From NCBI GenBank assembly GCA_964626685.1, contig CAZVJY010000001.1, forward strand, positions 124,001 through 188,000: a stretch of DNA of 64,000 nt. Direction: 5' to 3'. The notes beneath the pieces are model-generated. The model made no database searches. It was not told where the DNA came from and saw only the letters and a list, made by a program, of their open reading frames with translations. This stretch comes from RGEC01 sp964626685. GTDB taxonomy: Bacteria; Bacteroidota; Bacteroidia; NS11-12g; UBA955. Below are positions 14,377 to 22,644 of this stretch, one piece after another. Every line of letters begins with the position of its first letter. The first letter of the stretch is position 1. A program made the position numbers and the translations under genes.

Positions 14377-16569
14377 ATGAAAAAATCGATATTTTCAGCC
14401 TTCATGCTCTTCTGCACCGGACTGTTCGGGCAAGCATCCCTTCCTACAAGCTGGGATATGAGCAACGTAACCGCTCCACCTTCAGGATGGAGCTACAACC
14501 TCAGCATTGTTTCCGGCAACCTGACCTATACCAGCCCGGGTTTTTTTAACTCAGCCCCACAGTCACTGCGACTAGACGGCAGCGGTGAGTTTTTGCAAAT
14601 ATTCTTTGCAGGAAGAGCCGATACGGTTGAGTATTTTGTAAGAACCAATCCCGGTACGGATCCCGGAGCTGTATTCAACATTGATGAAAGTGCAGATGGC
14701 ACGAGCTGGACCAATGTGCGCAACTACAATAAATCCCTTCCACAAACACTAACCCGTCACGTTGTTAGACTGAAATCAAGCAGCCGTTATGTACGTTTCT
14801 TCTACACAACCAAGGTTACAGGGTTCAACGTCGCACTGGATGATGTCGTTGTGAAACCTGCAGGCCCATCGGCCAGCCCTGAAATTGCCGTTTTTGACGG
14901 AACAACACCGCTTATCAATGGCGGAAGTTTCCAGCCCGGTAATTCAGGATTGTTTCCTCTGACACTGAAAAACAACGGACTGGGAGATTCACTGAGAATT
15001 GATTCTATACATTTCAGCGGTGCTTCAGCCCAGTATTTCAAAGTGGGTGGTGCACCAAAAGCAATCGCAGCTTCCAGCCAGGCCAACATATTGGTGCAAC
15101 TAACCGGAGCACCTGCAGGTTCAGCCAAAGCAACCATGAAGATTTACAGCAATGATGGCGTAGGCAATCCGGTATTCAATGTAAATGTTTATGCCATCAG
15201 CGGAAATTATGCCACAGAGCCCAGTGTGGTTCCCAGCATCAACTTTTCTACAGTAAGGGCGTGGCAGTTGCGCGTCGATGCCAATGCGACCAGTGCAGAG
15301 AATGTCCTCGTATTGGTTTCCAAAGACAGTATAACGGAAATGCCTGTAGATGGTGTTTTTTACGAAAAAGGCTCTTACCTTGGTAAAGCCAGGGTAGTAA
15401 ACAGTGGTAAAGCCGGCAATTTCCGCATTGACCAGATCATAGCCAATACCCGCTATTTTGTCAAGGTTTTTGCCTGGAACGGGTATGGTAAGTTCACCAA
15501 CTACAATCAATCGGGTTATGCCATCGACAAGGTAACTACACCCGGATTGAACGCAGGAAGTTATTACAGCAATGTAAGCCCCACTGACAGCATGTTTATT
15601 CCTAAACTCAGATCAAGGCTTAGGACAAACCACTTCCAGATTTTTTACAGCAATTTTGGTACTACCATGGTAGAAGATTTTGAGGCCTACGATACCACGG
15701 GAGGCAAGCGTGTACTTACCTGTAACTATTCCGGTTACAAGCATCTGTACAACCCACCCATTATCTGGGATACACTGAGCCGCGAACATTCATATCCAAG
15801 AAGCTGGATGCCTATACCTTCCAGTGCGGCAACAGACAGCGCCTGCGGAACTGATTTATTTGCCCTTTTCCCAGTGCACCAGAACAAGGCCAATGCCGTT
15901 AGAAGCAATGTTCCATACAACAACCTGAAAACCGTTACTTTCCAGTTTCTGGATGGCAAATACGGTCAGGACAGCGCAGGTAACCTGGCCTACGAACCAC
16001 CCGATCGTGCGAAAGGCATGATGGCACGCGCCTGTTTTTATATCTGTGCTGCTTATCATACTGCAGCCAAACCATTCACCCTGCCCACATCAAATCAATT
16101 CATCTCTGATTTGCAGGATCAAAAAGTACTGAAAAGATGGAATCTGCAATTCCCTCCGTCCAAATATGAAATGGCCAGACAGGAATACGCTTCCTTTAAA
16201 CAAAATAGCCGTAACCCATTTATTGACAACCCCAACTGGGCATGCTACATTGATTTCAGCAATATGAAATACAATGCATCCGGAGATTGCGGCAAAGTGA
16301 GTGCATCTGCCCCCAAAACCGGCAGAAAAACTGTTTCCATTGCAACCATGCCAAACCCAGCCACAGATAAAGTTTCCATAGATCTGCGCGCTTTTGGCAA
16401 CCGTGAAGTATCAATTTTGCTGATGGACATTACCGGAAATGTTGTACTGGAAACCAGTGTAAATGCAGGCAATGCTTCATTGGATCTATCTACTGTGGCA
16501 TCGGGTATTTATATGCTTTATGCCCACACAGACGGGGCACATGCCGCTGTAAAGGTGGTTAAACCATAA
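14377..16569 (+). CDS. Secreted endonuclease I (EndA/NucM-like) with T9SS sorting domain
   Basis: 730-residue multidomain exonzyme. After a signal peptide (KSIFSAFMLFCTGLFGQ) come beta-sandwich regions, including a choice-of-anchor-like domain at about residues 165-275. The endonuclease I core lies at about residues 405-635. It contains LSREHSYPRSWM (the H-N-H/beta-beta-alpha-metal type catalytic motif), TDLFALFPVHQNKANAVRSN, PPDRAKGMMARACFY and RNPFIDNPNWACYI, matching EndA/NucM/Vvn nucleases that cut DNA and RNA nonspecifically. The C-terminal ~75 residues (MPNPATDKVSID, then VASGIYMLYAHT) form a T9SS type A signal. It is the last gene of the LTD-TonB operon and is followed by a terminator. 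It probably releases oligonucleotides from external DNA. Confidence 0.88.
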   Translation: MKKSIFSAFMLFCTGLFGQASLPTSWDMSNVTAPPSGWSYNLSIVSGNLTYTSPGFFNSAPQSLRLDGSGEFLQIFFAGRADTVEYFVRTNPGTDPGAVFNIDESADGTSWTNVRNYNKSLPQTLTRHVVRLKSSSRYVRFFYTTKVTGFNVALDDVVVKPAGPSASPEIAVFDGTTPLINGGSFQPGNSGLFPLTLKNNGLGDSLRIDSIHFSGASAQYFKVGGAPKAIAASSQANILVQLTGAPAGSAKATMKIYSNDGVGNPVFNVNVYAISGNYATEPSVVPSINFSTVRAWQLRVDANATSAENVLVLVSKDSITEMPVDGVFYEKGSYLGKARVVNSGKAGNFRIDQIIANTRYFVKVFAWNGYGKFTNYNQSGYAIDKVTTPGLNAGSYYSNVSPTDSMFIPKLRSRLRTNHFQIFYSNFGTTMVEDFEAYDTTGGKRVLTCNYSGYKHLYNPPIIWDTLSREHSYPRSWMPIPSSAATDSACGTDLFALFPVHQNKANAVRSNVPYNNLKTVTFQFLDGKYGQDSAGNLAYEPPDRAKGMMARACFYICAAYHTAAKPFTLPTSNQFISDLQDQKVLKRWNLQFPPSKYEMARQEYASFKQNSRNPFIDNPNWACYIDFSNMKYNASGDCGKVSASAPKTGRKTVSIATMPNPATDKVSIDLRAFGNREVSILLMDITGNVVLETSVNAGNASLDLSTVASGIYMLYAHTDGAHAAVKVVKP

Positions 16570-16590
16570 CATCAACGCTTTAAAACCGCT

Positions 16591-16615
16591 AAAAAGGCCC
16601 TTCACGGGCCTTTTT
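16591..16615 (+). terminator. Intrinsic terminator after the endonuclease I gene
   Basis: The inverted repeat AAAAAGGCCC / GGGCCTTTTT encloses a 5-nt loop and ends in a T-run, 21 bp after the stop codon. Confidence 0.85.
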
Positions 16616-16663
16616 ATTTGGCACTAGACCCTTTTTGGCATAATATTGGCAACACACAAAACA

Positions 16664-17047
16664 ATGTTACCACCCATTTTTGCTGCAGTGGCGGCTGTAT
16701 TTATCTCTTTCACTGCCAGACCGGCCGAAGACGCCAACCGTCTTACGCGCCTGTTTGCCGATGGCAACTCAGAAGAAATTGCTGCTTATTTTAGTGCCAG
16801 TGTGCAGCTCACTACTCCAGGAAAGCAAGGTGTTTACAGTAAAAGCCAGGCCAGGATGATTTTATCGGGCTTCTTTGAGCAACATGCACCCGCTGGCGCA
16901 AAGTCACTGCAACAGGGTAAAAGTGAAAATGGTGCACACTTCCTCGTAATTTCGCTTTCTACCCAAACAGGCGAGTATAAAACCACCGTGTTCTACAGGG
17001 GAAGCGGTAAGGCCATGAGTATTCATGAATTAAAAATCGAGAAATAA
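16664..17047 (+). CDS. Secreted DUF4783 protein
   Basis: 127 residues from the ATG at 16664; a TTG further upstream overlaps the probable promoter TAATATTG (16641-16648) and is rejected. The signal peptide is MLPPIFAAVAAVFISFTARP. The mature part is a compact alpha/beta domain of the SnoaL/NTF2-like type found in DUF4783: IAAYFSASVQLTTPGKQGVYSK, MILSGFFEQH, and a beta-strand end YKTTVFYRGSGKAMSIHELKIEK. This family sits upstream of nadC in many Bacteroidota. It is exported, and its biochemical role is unknown. It is first in an operon with nadC, a thioredoxin-like lipoprotein and rlmD. Confidence 0.8.
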   Translation: MLPPIFAAVAAVFISFTARPAEDANRLTRLFADGNSEEIAAYFSASVQLTTPGKQGVYSKSQARMILSGFFEQHAPAGAKSLQQGKSENGAHFLVISLSTQTGEYKTTVFYRGSGKAMSIHELKIEK

Positions 17048-17064
17048 AACCAAACATTAAAGGC

Positions 17065-17919
17065 ATGGATTTCAGTAGCCCTGAACTGATTCGTTTTATT
17101 CAATCCTGTATTCAGGAAGACCGCGGAGATGGTGATCATTCATCCCTGGCAAGCATCCCAGCCGGAACGCAAGGACATTCCAGGCTTTTATTAAAAGAAG
17201 ACGGCGTTATTGCAGGCATTGAACTGGCTAAAACTATTCTGAATATCATAGATCCGGCTATCGTTTTTAAGCCTTACCACATAGACGGTGAAAATCTGCC
17301 TTCGGGAACGCTACTTGCAGAAGCCAATGGTTCGGTGCATAGCCTGCTGCTGGCAGAACGCCTTTTGCTCAATTTTATGCAACGCCTTTCCGGCATTGCC
17401 ACCCAAACGGCAGCCATGGTAAAATTAACCGAAGGCTGCAATGTAAAAATTCTGGATACACGCAAAACCACGCCGGGACTGCGCCTGCTCGAAAAATGGG
17501 CAGTAAAAACCGGAGGTGGTGAAAACCACCGTATCGGGCTATATGACATGGTTATGCTGAAAGACAACCACAACGACTCCGCAGGTGGCATTACAGCCGC
17601 TGTAAACCGCACGGTTGAATACCTAAAAGCAAACCGAAAAAATTTAAAAATTGAGGTAGAAACACGTAACCTCGATGAGGTGAAGGAAGCCCTGAATACC
17701 GGTGCCGTAGACCGAATCATGCTGGATAACTTTACCCCTGAAGCATGTAAGGAAGCCGTGGATTTTATTGCCGGACGTTGTGAAACCGAAGCCTCAGGAG
17801 GCATCCATGCCGGCAACCTGCGCGATTATGCAGCTACGGGCGTAGATTACATATCGCTCGGTGCCCTAACCCATTCGGTAAAAAGCCTGGATATCAGTAT
17901 GAAAACCCGCAGTATCTGA
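17065..17919 (+). CDS. nadC: Nicotinate-nucleotide pyrophosphorylase (carboxylating), quinolinate phosphoribosyltransferase
   Basis: Converts quinolinate and PRPP to nicotinate mononucleotide, CO2 and pyrophosphate in de novo NAD synthesis. The 284-residue length is standard. The motifs are intact: EDRGDGDHSS near the N-terminus, ERLLLNFMQRLSGIAT, the substrate-binding DTRKTTPGLRLLEKWAV, GGGENHRIGLYDMVMLKDNH, EVETRNLDE, IMLDNFTPE and the C-terminal EASGGI with DYISLGALTHS. The partners nadA and nadB are not in the window. Kynureninase at 49097 belongs to the alternative tryptophan-to-quinolinate route, but nothing links the two here. Confidence 0.96.
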   Translation: MDFSSPELIRFIQSCIQEDRGDGDHSSLASIPAGTQGHSRLLLKEDGVIAGIELAKTILNIIDPAIVFKPYHIDGENLPSGTLLAEANGSVHSLLLAERLLLNFMQRLSGIATQTAAMVKLTEGCNVKILDTRKTTPGLRLLEKWAVKTGGGENHRIGLYDMVMLKDNHNDSAGGITAAVNRTVEYLKANRKNLKIEVETRNLDEVKEALNTGAVDRIMLDNFTPEACKEAVDFIAGRCETEASGGIHAGNLRDYAATGVDYISLGALTHSVKSLDISMKTRSI

Positions 17920-17920
17920 A

Positions 17921-18496
17921 ATGAAGAGTAACATTATTCGTCTGATTGCGGCATTCACGCTATTGTCCTGCAAAGCCCCAAAACCTGCCATATCTACCGC
18001 GGTTAAAGCAGCTGAAACAGCATCTGCTGCCAATCCAAAACCTGTCATTTCCCGTTCTGAAGTTCCTGCGGAAAAACCGGTACCTAAACCTTCTAAAAAC
18101 CTTGTATGGCTTGATTTTGAAAGCGGCTATAAAAAAGCAGTTGCCGAAAATAAAATCATCCTGGTAGATATGTATACCAACTGGTGCTATTGGTGCAAGG
18201 TAATGGACCGCGAAACGTATACCGATTCGGCCATCATTGCTGAAATAAACACGCACTTTGTTGCCGTGAAAATGAATCCTGAAGTGGATGCTACTTTCCG
18301 CTTTGGCGATACCGTGATGAACAATGCAGAACTTTTTCTGTGGCTGGGCCACGGAAAACAATTCGGCTTTCCAACCTCCTACTTCTGGCTGCAACCGGGC
18401 AAATCCGACGAGCGTTATTGCCTGGCCGGCTACCACGAACCCTCAGCATTTATGCAGATTCTTAAACAAATAGAAGCCAAAAAAGCAGCAAAATGA
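17921..18496 (+). CDS. Thioredoxin-fold lipoprotein (DUF255/thioredoxin_7-like)
   Basis: 191 residues. The lipoprotein signal MKSNIIRLIAAFTLLSC ends in a lipobox Cys, followed by a low-complexity Ala/Pro/Lys linker to about residue 55. The thioredoxin domain holds MYTNWCYWCKVMDRETY, a CxxC active site (Cys-Tyr-Trp-Cys), then FVAVKMNPEVD and the cis-Pro region GFPTSYFW. Such proteins act as periplasmic thiol-disulfide reductases or chaperone-like redox factors. The start is 1 nt after the nadC stop and the stop overlaps the rlmD ATG, so translation is coupled. The redox partner is unknown. Confidence 0.82.
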   Translation: MKSNIIRLIAAFTLLSCKAPKPAISTAVKAAETASAANPKPVISRSEVPAEKPVPKPSKNLVWLDFESGYKKAVAENKIILVDMYTNWCYWCKVMDRETYTDSAIIAEINTHFVAVKMNPEVDATFRFGDTVMNNAELFLWLGHGKQFGFPTSYFWLQPGKSDERYCLAGYHEPSAFMQILKQIEAKKAAK

Positions 18497-19908
18497 GACG
18501 CAAATTCAAGAAACTACGCCTCATTGAAAACCTGGAAATACAAGCTGCTGTTGCCGAAGGCAATTGCATAGCCCGCACCGACAATCAGGTGGTTTTTGTA
18601 AAATTTGCCGCCCCCGGCGATGTGGCCGATGTACAGGTGGTGGCCAAAAAGAAAAACTACCAGGAAGGCCGCATCGTAAAGCTGCATAAAGCTTCCTATA
18701 AACGTGTAGAGCCCTTTTGCCAGCACTACCAAACCTGCGGCGGCTGCAAATGGCAACACCTGGACTACACAGAACAGCTGGCTTTCAAACAACAGCAGGT
18801 AATTGATGCCTTTGAACGGCTGGCAGGCCTGAGTGACTTTGAAGTACTCCCTATTTTCGGCGCACCGCAAACCCGTGAATACCGCAATAAACTCGACCTT
18901 ACTTTCAGTAACCGCGGATGGATAACCACCTTTGATCCAACCGCCGATACCAGACCCAATGCACTGGGTTTTCATATTCCTGGCCGGTTCGACAAGGTTA
19001 TGGATATTGAGAAATGCCACCTGATGACAAATTATGTCAATGACATACAACGGGGAGTGAAAGCATTCTGCGATGCAAATGGTTATTCTTACTATGACCT
19101 TATTGCCCAGCAGGGGCTCATGCGCAACCTAATGCTGCGCTGCAACCGCAAAGGCGAGTGGATGGTACTGGTGAGCTTTTTTGAAGATGATGCCGAAAAA
19201 AGAGCAGCGCTGCTGAATTACATAAAGGATACGTTCGATAAAGTAACCTCCCTGGTTTATGTGATTAATCCCAAGAAAAACGACACCCTGCAGGACCTTG
19301 AAGTGCAGTGCTACCATGGCAATGACTATCTGATAGAAGAACTGGGCGGTTTACGGTTTAAAATCAGGCCGCAGAGCTTTTTCCAGACCAACAGCGAACA
19401 GGCCGAAAACCTATATGCCATAACCAAAGAATTTGCCGGCCTTACCGGAAAAGAACTGGTATACGATTTATATACAGGAACCGGCAGCATAGCCTTGTAT
19501 GTAGCAGATAAAGCCCGTGAAGTAGTGGGCATAGAATACGTACCTGAAGCCATCATGGATGCCAAAGAAAACATGCAGATGAACGGGATGAGCCACCTGA
19601 AATTTTATGCCGGCGATATGAAAGAAATACTCACCGCAGAATTCATAGCGCAGCACGGCAAACCCGATGTACTCATTACCGATCCGCCCCGCGATGGTAT
19701 GCATCCCGATGTGGTGAAACGCATTCTGGAAACAGAGCCGCCACGCATTGTCTATGTGAGCTGCAACCCTGCCACACAGGCCCGCGACGCTAAACTATTG
19801 GATGAAAAATATAAACTGGTTAAAATTCAGCCGGTAGACATGTTTCCGCACACCCAGCACGTGGAAAATGTGGGGCTTTGGGAACTTAAAAACCATATTA
19901 TGGAATAA
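18493..19908 (+). CDS. rlmD: 23S rRNA (uracil-C5)-methyltransferase, RlmD/TrmA family
   Basis: 471-residue SAM-dependent RNA methyltransferase. An N-terminal TRAM (OB-fold) domain spans about residues 1-65. The iron-sulfur cysteine cluster FCQHYQTCGGCKW (C-x5-C-x2-C) follows, with the fourth Cys in DIEKCHL. The SAM-binding motif is VYDLYTGTGSIALYVAD near residue 320. The catalytic elements are ITDPPRDGMH and IVYVSCNPATQARD, where Cys attacks C6 of uracil. In E. coli RlmD makes m5U1939; Bacteroidota homologues may instead act at another 23S site (RlmCD-like), so the exact nucleotide is not certain. It overlaps the preceding lipoprotein gene by 4 bases. Confidence 0.92.
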   Translation: MRRKFKKLRLIENLEIQAAVAEGNCIARTDNQVVFVKFAAPGDVADVQVVAKKKNYQEGRIVKLHKASYKRVEPFCQHYQTCGGCKWQHLDYTEQLAFKQQQVIDAFERLAGLSDFEVLPIFGAPQTREYRNKLDLTFSNRGWITTFDPTADTRPNALGFHIPGRFDKVMDIEKCHLMTNYVNDIQRGVKAFCDANGYSYYDLIAQQGLMRNLMLRCNRKGEWMVLVSFFEDDAEKRAALLNYIKDTFDKVTSLVYVINPKKNDTLQDLEVQCYHGNDYLIEELGGLRFKIRPQSFFQTNSEQAENLYAITKEFAGLTGKELVYDLYTGTGSIALYVADKAREVVGIEYVPEAIMDAKENMQMNGMSHLKFYAGDMKEILTAEFIAQHGKPDVLITDPPRDGMHPDVVKRILETEPPRIVYVSCNPATQARDAKLLDEKYKLVKIQPVDMFPHTQHVENVGLWELKNHIME

Positions 19909-19950
19909 GAATGTGACACAAATATTAAGCATCCCAACAGACATCCAAAT

Positions 19951-19958
19951 TAAATTTG
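19951..19958 (+). promoter_or_regulatory. Promoter -7 element (TAAATTTG) of the 19981 gene
   Basis: Perfect TAnnTTTG match followed by C, 22 nt before the ATG. Confidence 0.65.
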
Positions 19959-19980
19959 CAAAAACAAAAACACACCCAAT

Positions 19981-20469
19981 ATGAAAAAGTTGACCTTAAT
20001 CCTCGCTCCGGTAGCCCTCGTTACTGTGGCTTTCCTGATGTATTCCTTCTCAGGCAAGGAAGAAAAAAACAAAGCTGCCCAATATGAATTTACTTCATTT
20101 ACTGTGGTTGAATCCATCGTCCCCAGCGGCATGGGCCGTTCCAGAATCATTTATGCGCTGGAACAACGCGACTACAAAACCTTCACAACCACACGCACGG
20201 AAGAAGACAACGAGCGCAACAAATCCGATCGCAGTGAAATCCGCGTAAAGAATTTTGAGGAAACCAAACTCTTAAACTTCTTTAATCTTGGCGGTATCCG
20301 TTTTCAGAACATTGCTGCCAATGATGCTGTTGTAAATAGCAAAGTAACCGCCATGCTCAATGAAGGCTGGGAAATCGTAAATATTGTGGCCGGCGTGGAA
20401 TCTTCCACCAGCGTAAACGGAGATGACGGTATTTTCATCAGCCGCTTTTACTTTAAAAGAGCCAAATAA
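19981..20469 (+). CDS. Hypothetical membrane-anchored or secreted protein
   Basis: 162 residues, not recognised as a named family. An N-terminal hydrophobic segment (LTLILAPVALVTVAFLMYSF) acts as a signal anchor or uncleaved signal peptide. The remaining ~135 residues are soluble and charged, with a mixed alpha/beta pattern; ALEQRDYKTFTTTRTEEDNERNK and a tail ending ISRFYFKRAK resemble small DUF4177-like domains (for example MLNEGWEIVNIVAGVESS, which has the 'LNxxGWElv' pattern). The gene is monocistronic, with its own TAAATTTG promoter and a strong terminator behind it. The function is unknown. Confidence 0.7.
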   Translation: MKKLTLILAPVALVTVAFLMYSFSGKEEKNKAAQYEFTSFTVVESIVPSGMGRSRIIYALEQRDYKTFTTTRTEEDNERNKSDRSEIRVKNFEETKLLNFFNLGGIRFQNIAANDAVVNSKVTAMLNEGWEIVNIVAGVESSTSVNGDDGIFISRFYFKRAK

Positions 20470-20488
20470 ATCTATTTCAGATTAGATG

Positions 20489-20523
20489 AAAAAAAGCCCC
20501 GTTGCACAAACGGGGCTTTTTTT
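20489..20523. terminator. Bidirectional intrinsic terminator
   Basis: A 13-bp stem AAAAAAAGCCCCG / CGGGGCTTTTTTT with a 9-nt loop has T-runs in both directions. It lies between the 19981 gene and the convergent DoxX-like gene and can end both transcripts. Confidence 0.9.
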
Positions 20524-20541
20524 ATGTGAGCTAATTTTCTG

Positions 20542-20961
20542 CTACACGGTGAAAATATACAGGCCGACAAAGGCCAAAATGAGATAAGGCACCAGCCCCG
20601 CTGCACCCGCATAGTCTCGTGCAATGCGCTGCCCGGCCAGTAAACCGGTTAGGATAATTACCGACAGTAAAAAAGTATAATAACCAACGGTTTCCACACC
20701 CTTTGAAGCTGTCACGAAAATTCCAGTAGGTAAGACTGTCAACAAAAATCCGACTATCGCCAAAGCCCCTGTAATCAACTCCATAATCAGCAAAAGATAA
20801 AACAGCATTCCAGACATTGGCTTTAAAAACGTACGTGCAAACACTGCGTTGATATAGTTTTTATTCTCATCAAAATTGAAAACCTTGTCCAGCCCCGATT
20901 GTAAAAAAATAACTGCCGGAAACACAAGCAACAGGCATTGCAAAACCATTGTTTTATCCAT
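20542..20961 (-). CDS. DoxX-like small polytopic membrane protein
   Basis: The start is taken at the ATG at 20961 (139 residues), because the longer in-frame version adds 18 residues of unconvincing sequence overlapping the divergent promoter area. Four hydrophobic segments are visible (about residues 5-20, 48-70, 75-95 and 112-137). The sequence LLVFPAVIFLQSGLDKVFNFDENKNYINAVF resembles the DoxX family N-terminal 'R-f-l-a-g-l-x-K' region, and LIMELITGALAIVGF its second helix. DoxX proteins are subunits or relatives of quinol oxidases and membrane redox complexes, with mostly unknown roles. No haem ligands are evident. It diverges from the rluD-like gene. Confidence 0.65.
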   Translation of the reverse strand: MDKTMVLQCLLLVFPAVIFLQSGLDKVFNFDENKNYINAVFARTFLKPMSGMLFYLLLIMELITGALAIVGFLLTVLPTGIFVTASKGVETVGYYTFLLSVIILTGLLAGQRIARDYAGAAGLVPYLILAFVGLYIFTV

Positions 20962-21035
20962 GCTCGCAATATAGCCACAAATCCCAACAAACACATTTTG
21001 ATGCCCAACGGCCATAATGAACGTAACTTCGCAGC

Positions 21036-22049
21036 GTGGAAGAAGAAATCCTGAACGACGACGGCGCCCTTTTTGAACATTACCACTTTGTAGCCGACCC
21101 CGGTCAGGAGCACATGCGCATTGACAAATGGCTGATGAACAAGCTTCAGAATGCCAGCCGAACCAAGGTGCAGGCCGCTGCCGAAGCGGGTTGTATTCAG
21201 GTGAACGGCAAGCCCATTAAAAGCAATTACAAAATCAAGCCTGGCGATGATGTGCGCATCCTGCTTCCCGAACCGCCCCGCGATACTGAAATTTATCCAG
21301 AAAACATTCCGCTGGATATTGTTTACGAAGATGAACACCTGCTCATCGTAAACAAACCTGCGGGCATGGTAGTACATCCGGGTTGCAACAACTATAGCGG
21401 CACACTGGTGAATGCCCTTGCCTATCACGCAGGCACTTTACCCCAGAAAGATACCTCACACCGCCCTGGCCTGGTGCATCGCATAGACAAAGACACCAGC
21501 GGCCTGCTTGTGGTGGGCAAAAATGAATTTGCACTCAGCCATCTGGCCAACCAGTTTTTTCACCACACCATTCACCGACGCTACCTGGCGCTGGTTTGGG
21601 GCGAATTTGAACAACCCGAAGGCACCATCCGCGGCTACATGGCCCGTGACCCGGCGGACCGCAGGCGCAGCAAGCATTTTGAAAATGAGGAAGACGGTAA
21701 AATTGCCATCACCCACTACCGCACACTGGAAAACTTCTATTTTACATCATTGGTTGAATGCAGGCTGGAAACGGGAAGAACCCATCAGATCCGCGCCCAC
21801 ATGACTTCGCAGGGTCACCCTATTTTCAGCGATGAAATGTATGGTGGAAGGCAAGTCCGCAAAGGTTCCGCATTACCCAAGTTCAAGCAGTTTATCGAAA
21901 ATGCCTTTGATATGATGCCACGACAGGCGCTGCATGCCGCAGAACTGGGCTTCATCCATCCCGTTACCGGAAAAGAAATGCTATTCACTGCCCCGCTGCC
22001 GGAGGATTTCAGCAGTGTGCTGGAAAAAATCAGGCGTTACCTGGCTTAA
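21036..22049 (+). CDS. rluD: RluA/RluD-family 23S rRNA pseudouridine synthase
   Basis: 337 residues with a GTG start; TAACTTCG at 21024-21031 (one mismatch to TAnnTTTG) lies 4 nt upstream and is a possible promoter. An N-terminal S4 RNA-binding domain spans about residues 25-90 (MRIDKWLMNKLQNASRTKVQ, then VNGKPIKSNYKIKPGD). The catalytic domain has EDEHLLIVNKPAGMVVHPG and the hallmark VHRIDKDTSGLLVVGK with the catalytic Asp, then GRTHQIRAHMTSQGHPI. RluD makes pseudouridines 1911, 1915 and 1917 in helix 69 of 23S rRNA; the presence of the S4 domain and size favour RluD over RluA. Its end overlaps the convergent thioredoxin gene by 4 bases. Confidence 0.92.
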   Translation: MEEEILNDDGALFEHYHFVADPGQEHMRIDKWLMNKLQNASRTKVQAAAEAGCIQVNGKPIKSNYKIKPGDDVRILLPEPPRDTEIYPENIPLDIVYEDEHLLIVNKPAGMVVHPGCNNYSGTLVNALAYHAGTLPQKDTSHRPGLVHRIDKDTSGLLVVGKNEFALSHLANQFFHHTIHRRYLALVWGEFEQPEGTIRGYMARDPADRRRSKHFENEEDGKIAITHYRTLENFYFTSLVECRLETGRTHQIRAHMTSQGHPIFSDEMYGGRQVRKGSALPKFKQFIENAFDMMPRQALHAAELGFIHPVTGKEMLFTAPLPEDFSSVLEKIRRYLA

Positions 22050-22639
22050 CCCAGGGATTTCAGCCAATCGGCCAGTTCGCGCTGCGTAGAAAGCGTTTTA
22101 TCTTTGGCATACCAACCGTGCAGCAACTCAGCCTGCTGTTCGTAGGGCATCCCTTCTTTCAGCCAGCCCATGCGCAGTTCCTGCAAAGCCACAGGGCGTG
22201 GGCCCCATTTCTCACCGAGTACATTGCCATTCGCATCCAAGGCAATAAACACGGGAATGCTGCGGCCTCCATTGGTGAGGAACTGATCAATCAATGCGGT
22301 ATCGGTATCGCGAAGCACATATCGGGTTTCCAGTCCCAGCGCCTTAAACATCAACTCGGCGGGCGGACAAACCTGTGCGGCATCGCCACACCAGCCTTCG
22401 GCAATCACCAGTATTTTCAAGTCTTCGGGCAGGTTTTTCAACGAATCCAGGACTCCGGCATCAAGCTCGGTGCGGGTTTCCAGCCTGCGCATGCGGGCCT
22501 GATTCAGTTTTGCGTATTCCAGCAAGGCCGCGCTGTTATCGGCACTGGTGGTTTTACCTTCCAGCAATAAATCGTCAATCTGTTTGCGGTAGGATGCCCA
22601 GGTCATGCCGGCATCCCAGTAGTTTTGTAAATTTTGCAT
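22046..22639 (-). CDS. Cytoplasmic thioredoxin-family protein (thioredoxin_9-like)
   Basis: 197 residues without a signal peptide. A helical N-terminal part (about residues 1-65) is followed by a thioredoxin fold with the motif VIAEGWCGDAAQVCPP, where two cysteines are separated by six residues rather than the classical CxxC. The cis-Pro segment is GGRSIPVFIALDANG. The C-terminal helix has LREL-like acidic residues and ends ELADWLKSLG. Proteins of this 'GWCGD' type are common in Bacteroidota and Firmicutes, and their physiological reductant or target is unknown. The gene lies 5 nt downstream of a PaaE-like reductase on the same strand, so they form a likely operon, perhaps with electron transfer between them. 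Confidence 0.83.
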   Translation of the reverse strand: MQNLQNYWDAGMTWASYRKQIDDLLLEGKTTSADNSAALLEYAKLNQARMRRLETRTELDAGVLDSLKNLPEDLKILVIAEGWCGDAAQVCPPAELMFKALGLETRYVLRDTDTALIDQFLTNGGRSIPVFIALDANGNVLGEKWGPRPVALQELRMGWLKEGMPYEQQAELLHGWYAKDKTLSTQRELADWLKSLG

Positions 22640-22644
22640 AAAAA

